Below, piece by piece: positions 60,688 through 64,000 of a stretch of 64,000 nucleotides of DNA. Each line of letters begins with the position of its first letter. The stretch's first letter is position 1. Below the pieces are notes generated by a model that worked only from the letters and a program-made list of their open reading frames with translations, did not search any database and was not told where the DNA came from. This DNA is from UBA4582 sp038106185 (GTDB lineage: Bacteria > Pseudomonadota > Gammaproteobacteria > Pseudomonadales > Azotimanducaceae): positions 5,282 to 69,281 of the forward strand of contig JAYODE010000017.1 of the NCBI GenBank assembly GCA_038106185.1, in the 5' to 3' direction. The position numbers and the translations under genes were made by a program.

Positions 60688-61590
60688 GTGGATTTTACTG
60701 ACTATTACGAAGTTCTGGGCGTTGAGCCAACGGCGACCCAAGAGGAAATCAAGCGCGCCTTCAAAAAGCTTGCGCGTAAATATCATCCAGATGTGAGCAA
60801 TGAGGCTGATGCTCAGGCACAGTTTCAGGCCGTCAGCGAAGCCTATGAGATGCTTAAGGACAAGACCAAAAGGGCCGAATACGACGAACTCAGAGCTTAT
60901 GTGCGAAACCAGGGTCAAAGAGGCGCTAATCAGGGGTTTCGATTTGATAGCCGCGACTTTAGCGGTGATAAACGGTTTGAAGATATTCTCGGCTCCATCT
61001 TCGGTCGACAAGGATTCGATCGCGGCGGCTTTTCAGGTACTCAGGGCTTTCGTCAACCGGGCAGAGATCTGCACTACAAGCTCCAGATCAGTCTTGAGGA
61101 GGCGCACAAAGGCGGCGATCGACAGCTTCGTTTGCAAACCCGCCAAGGTGAAAAAACCATCAGCGTCAAAATTCCAGCCGGCATCAGCAGTGGCAAGGAA
61201 CTTCGCCTGCGCGGCCAAGGTGAAGCCGGTATGGGGAGCGCAGAGGCCGGTGACCTGTATCTGCAGATCGAATTTCTGCCTCACGCCCAATTTGAAGTTG
61301 ACGGTAATGACATCATTCTGGTCCTGCCAGTAGCTCCCTGGGAAGCGGCGCTCGGCAGTAGCATTGAGGTGCCAACGCTCACCAACCGCGTGAAATTACG
61401 CATTCCGCCAAACAGCCAGAACGGCAGTCGTTTGCGCCTTAAAGGTAAAGGTCTGGCGGGTGCAGGTGATCAGATCGTCGTCTTGAAGCTGATTAACCCG
61501 AAGCTGAGTACCGATGCCGAACGCGCGGCATTTGAAGCGCTTGCCACGCGCTTCTCGCGCTTCAACCCCAGACTAAGGGCACAAGAATGA
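60688..61590 (+). CDS. cbpA: DnaJ-class co-chaperone CbpA
   Basis: The protein has 300 residues and starts at GTG. The J domain (FTDYYEVLGVEPTATQEEI ... KYHPDVSNEADA) has the HPD motif; a Gly/Arg/Phe linker with DRGGFSGTQGF follows, then two C-terminal substrate domains without the zinc finger, as in CbpA. It works with DnaK and can bind DNA. It overlaps the modulator gene by 4 nt. Confidence 0.94.
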   Translation: MDFTDYYEVLGVEPTATQEEIKRAFKKLARKYHPDVSNEADAQAQFQAVSEAYEMLKDKTKRAEYDELRAYVRNQGQRGANQGFRFDSRDFSGDKRFEDILGSIFGRQGFDRGGFSGTQGFRQPGRDLHYKLQISLEEAHKGGDRQLRLQTRQGEKTISVKIPAGISSGKELRLRGQGEAGMGSAEAGDLYLQIEFLPHAQFEVDGNDIILVLPVAPWEAALGSSIEVPTLTNRVKLRIPPNSQNGSRLRLKGKGLAGAGDQIVVLKLINPKLSTDAERAAFEALATRFSRFNPRLRAQE

Positions 61591-61868
61591 GCGTCGAGAT
61601 ATTAACTCTGGCAGAATTCTGTCGCGCAACCCAACTGGCACAGGATGACATTCAAGAACTGGTTAACCTCGGCATCATTGAGACTCTGGCCAGCAACCAA
61701 TTCGACAGCGAACAGGTTCTGCGTTGCATTAAGGCTCGACGACTGCAACAGGACCTTGAACTCGATCTTCAGAGTCTGGCCCTGGTGCTTGATCTGCTGG
61801 ATCAAAATCGGCTCCTGCAACGCCGTCTAAGCTACTTAGAACAACTGACTCGACGCCTTGACTTTTGA
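61587..61868 (+). CDS. cbpM: Chaperone modulator CbpM
   Basis: The protein has 93 residues, MerR-like/CbpM fold: EILTLAEFCRATQLAQDDI, LVNLGIIETL, LRCIKARRLQQDLELDL and a C-terminal coiled segment LLDQNRLLQRRLSYLEQL. It binds and inhibits CbpA. ATGA overlap with cbpA couples translation. Confidence 0.92.
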   Translation: MSVEILTLAEFCRATQLAQDDIQELVNLGIIETLASNQFDSEQVLRCIKARRLQQDLELDLQSLALVLDLLDQNRLLQRRLSYLEQLTRRLDF

Positions 61869-61893
61869 GTCATACGCCTGCTTTCGCCGGTCA

Positions 61894-61912
61894 CTGCACA
61901 CGCCGTGTGCAG
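61894..61912. terminator. Hairpin after cbpM
   Basis: CTGCACAC-GCC-GTGTGCAG, a perfect 8-bp stem with a 3-base loop, 25 bases after the stop. No T-run follows. Confidence 0.45.
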
Positions 61913-61933
61913 AGGCTTGATTGATGAACTTTT

Positions 61934-61959
61934 GGAATCTATTAGTATCCTAATATTCC
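61934..61959. promoter_or_regulatory. Inverted repeat in the aceA promoter region
   Basis: GGAATCTATTAG and CTAATATTCC are near-symmetric around TATC (TATTAG/CTAATA perfect). It lies 80 bases before the aceA ATG and could be an operator. Confidence 0.35.
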
Positions 61960-62038
61960 ATTAACATCTTGCTCAGCCGCTGTTAGAGTGCCGCGCTCAG
62001 AGCCTGCTCGCTTATTCATTTTTTGACGAGGAATTCCC

Positions 62039-63640
62039 ATGTCTAACTATCTGCAGAAAATCGAGGCATTTGCAAAGCTGCGCAATGCCCAGTCAACCTG
62101 GAATGGCATTAATCCAGAATTCGCCACCCGCATGGATCTACAGAACCGTTTTAAGACCGGCCTGGACATAGCGCGCTATACCGCCAACATCATGCGTAAA
62201 GACATGGCTGACTACGATTTGGACTCATCTCGGTATACGCAGTCATTGGGTTGCTGGCACGGCTTCACTGCCCAACAACTGGCCATGTCAGTCAAGAAAC
62301 ACCGTGGCACCATGGACAAGAGTTATATCTACTTAAGTGGCTGGATGGTGGCAGCATTGCGTTCACAGTTCGGCCCCCTGCCAGACCAGAGCATGCACGA
62401 AAAAACCACGGTTCCGGCTTTGATCGAAGAGATCTATACGTTCCTCAAACAGGCCGATGCACGTGAATTACGCCACATTTTTATCGCACTTGACGAAGCA
62501 CGCGCTAATGGCGGCGATGTCGATGGCATTATTCGGCAGATCGATAACTATGAAACCCACGTAGTCCCCATCATTGCGGACATCGATGCCGGTTTTGGTA
62601 ACGAGGAAGCCACTTATCTGCTCGCTAAAAAGATGATCGAAGCCGGCGCTTGTGCCATTCAGGTGGAAAATCAAGTATCCGACGCAAAGCAGTGTGGACA
62701 CCAGGCGGGCAAGGTTACGGTACCACACGAGGACTTCCTGTCGAAAATCAATGCAATTCGCTACGCCTTTCTGGAACTGGGCGTCGAAAACGGCATCATC
62801 GTCGCTCGAACCGACTCGCTGGGCGCCAGTTTGACCCAGAAAATTCCTGTTTCAAAAGAGCCAGGCGACCTCGCGAGCCAATACAACTCTTTCCTTGAGA
62901 CGAAAGCCATCACTGATCTCAGTGAATTAAGAGAAAACGACATCACGATCCACCAGAGTGGTAAGTTGGTAAAGCCCATTCGTCTCGACAATGGACTCTA
63001 TTCTTTCCGCGAAGGCACCGGATTTGATCGCGTGGTTCTCGACTGCGTTACCAGTCTGAACCATGGCGCTGATCTGCTCTGGATTGAAACTGAGAAGCCA
63101 AACGTTGCACAGATCGCGGCAATGGTGAATGAAATTCGTAAGCATGTCCCAAATGCTAAACTGGTCTACAACAACTCACCATCCTTCAACTGGACGCTGG
63201 CGTTTCGAGAGCAGGTCTACGGCGAATGGAAAGCCGCGGGCAAAGATCTTTCAGCCTACCCGGATCCTGCTGTCAAACCAAGAGGACTGATGGCGGCAGA
63301 TCTTGACACATCCGAGTTGGCAGCAACTGCCGATACCTTGGTGCAGCACTTTCAAAAAGACGCAGCCCGCGAAGCTGGTATCTTCCATCACTTGATCACG
63401 CTGCCGACTTATCACGAAACTGCCTTGGGGACCGATATCCTCAGTGAAGGTTACTTTGGTGATCTGGGTATGCTTGCATATGTCCGTGATATTCAGCGTC
63501 AAGAAATTCGACGTGACATGGCGTCAGTCAAGCATCAGGACCTCGCCGGTTCAAACATTGGCGATGACCATAAAGAGTACTTTTCTGGCGATAACGCGCT
63601 ACTGGCAGGTGGTAAAGATAACACCATGAACCAGTTCTAA
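62039..63640 (+). CDS. aceA: Isocitrate lyase (Pseudomonas-type, 533 residues)
   Basis: It cleaves isocitrate to glyoxylate and succinate, the first step of the glyoxylate shunt, needed for growth on acetate, fatty acids and alkanes. Family features: SLGCWHGFTAQQLAM, DIDAGFGNEEATY, the catalytic loop DAKQCGHQAGK (KQCGH instead of KKCGH, as in this subfamily), VARTDSLGAS, and the C terminus HKEYFSGDNALLAG...NTMNQF. Length equals the Pseudomonas enzyme (about 531), longer than the E. coli type. GACGAGGA precedes the ATG. Confidence 0.97.
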   Translation: MSNYLQKIEAFAKLRNAQSTWNGINPEFATRMDLQNRFKTGLDIARYTANIMRKDMADYDLDSSRYTQSLGCWHGFTAQQLAMSVKKHRGTMDKSYIYLSGWMVAALRSQFGPLPDQSMHEKTTVPALIEEIYTFLKQADARELRHIFIALDEARANGGDVDGIIRQIDNYETHVVPIIADIDAGFGNEEATYLLAKKMIEAGACAIQVENQVSDAKQCGHQAGKVTVPHEDFLSKINAIRYAFLELGVENGIIVARTDSLGASLTQKIPVSKEPGDLASQYNSFLETKAITDLSELRENDITIHQSGKLVKPIRLDNGLYSFREGTGFDRVVLDCVTSLNHGADLLWIETEKPNVAQIAAMVNEIRKHVPNAKLVYNNSPSFNWTLAFREQVYGEWKAAGKDLSAYPDPAVKPRGLMAADLDTSELAATADTLVQHFQKDAAREAGIFHHLITLPTYHETALGTDILSEGYFGDLGMLAYVRDIQRQEIRRDMASVKHQDLAGSNIGDDHKEYFSGDNALLAGGKDNTMNQF

Positions 63641-63693
63641 GACCTGTTCACCCCGTTTTAAAGCGTGGGTGAACGTCCCTTAGATCCGTGCAT

Positions 63694-63722
63694 AAAAAAG
63701 GACAGCTTTGCTGTCCTTTTTT
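63694..63722. terminator. Intrinsic terminator after aceA
   Basis: A6-GGACAGC-TTT-GCTGTCC-T6; usable in both directions, so it can also serve the minus-strand gene beyond. Confidence 0.95.
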
Positions 63723-63803
63723 GTTGGCTGTCGGTTTGGCTATCGGTACTGGGGCGCAATTGCCCTTGCTATTGGCGCACTGGTCTGGAGCACGCGAGAA
63801 GAA

Positions 63804-64000
63804 TCAGGTATTTCGAGGTTTATTGCCAAGAGAGATATGCTTGGGACCAGCAACGCTTTGCTGACCACTGACACCGGATTTGATTTTATTAATGGTACCA
63901 CCAGATTTGAAGAAGGCCTCGGTTTGTTCCGCGATAGACAACGACGTTTCTGAGGCTGCTGGTTGCTTCTTCTTTGGAGGTGCCGTCCTAGGCTTGTCAA
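63804..64000 (-). CDS. Small conserved basic protein, C-terminal part
   Basis: The frame enters from beyond the right edge and ends at a TGA (63806-63804). The visible 64 residues are a Lys/Pro/Ala linker (DKPRTAPPKKKQPAA), then SLSIAEQTEAFFKSGGTINKI, IKSGVSGQQSVAGPKHI and a short SLGNKPRNT tail. Short gammaproteobacterial proteins with an acidic or basic linker and an xxFLxxGGxI helix-turn look similar; I cannot name it. The overlapping plus-strand frames look like shadows. Confidence 0.6.
   Translation of the reverse strand, partial: DKPRTAPPKKKQPAASETSLSIAEQTEAFFKSGGTINKIKSGVSGQQSVAGPKHISLGNKPRNT

Noticed and set aside
63708..63953. Plus-strand frame after aceA
   Set aside because: It begins inside the terminator and lies opposite the minus-strand frame whose residues look protein-like (SGVSGQQSVAGPKHI).

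Overview
The window looks like a piece of a marine-type, aerobic gammaproteobacterial chromosome. It carries a Pseudomonas-type isocitrate lyase of about 530 residues, YbiT, Tex, RecQ, a CbpA/CbpM pair, two DEAD-box helicases, a stand-alone second EF-G and an LdcA-like decarboxylase. It is a draft scaffold. Five runs of exactly 100 N (1060-1159, 5431-5530, 18716-18815, 23455-23554, 58851-58950) mark gaps, and four of them lie inside short tandem repeats. The exact genus is not visible; a Pseudomonadales/Cellvibrionales-like lineage is my guess.

Layout. 1-1.04 kb: end of an unrecognised gene and a flavin reductase-like protein. 1.17-5.8 kb (minus): an operon of a repeat-containing unknown gene, an FGly sulfatase, a TetR regulator, its formylglycine-generating enzyme and a phosphatase-like protein, behind a Fur-box-like palindrome. 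6-9.4 kb: a MaoC-fold protein divergent from a tight haloalkane dehalogenase-alkB-rubredoxin cassette. 9.5-23.4 kb: a sulfur-oxidation island with two YeeE/YedE transporter pairs, a SoxW-like thioredoxin, an alpha/beta hydrolase, a metallo-beta-lactamase-fold protein, a DsrE-like protein, soxCDXYZA-soxK-soxB, the ArsR-type regulator soxR and a FadL-type porin. 23.6-30 kb: housekeeping genes (rhlE, a hydrolase, ybiT, tex). 30-34.7 kb: a TonB-dependent receptor and a beta-helix lipoprotein. 34.9-38.6 kb: corA, beta-carbonic anhydrase, recQ. 38.6-53.5 kb: a catabolic/redox stretch (P450, GST, DUF2855, Nudix, AhpD-like, amidohydrolase, thioredoxin lipoprotein, a peroxiredoxin selenoprotein, two MDR oxidoreductases, a diguanylate cyclase, a hydrolase). 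53.5-64 kb: decarboxylase, EF-G2, an IS3 remnant, SrmB-like helicase, cbpAM, aceA and the end of a small conserved gene.

How it fits together. The Sox enzymes would oxidise periplasmic thiosulfate, with SoxCD completing the eight-electron path, SoxR sensing persulfides and the YeeE/YedE pairs moving sulfur compounds. Alkane and haloalkane attack yields alcohols that feed fatty-acid oxidation and the glyoxylate shunt (aceA). This suggests a lithoheterotroph that uses hydrocarbons.

Three observations stand out. (1) A lipoprotein peroxiredoxin has an in-frame TGA exactly at the peroxidatic cysteine, followed by a bacterial SECIS-like hairpin, so it is probably a selenoprotein. (2) At least eleven loci, mostly between genes, carry 12-17 bp tandem repeats, each with a different unit; some include start or stop codons or extend into coding sequence. 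(3) The recQ start codon lies in a three-copy 17-bp repeat whose upstream copies encode six-codon mini-ORFs, each ending on the next ATG.
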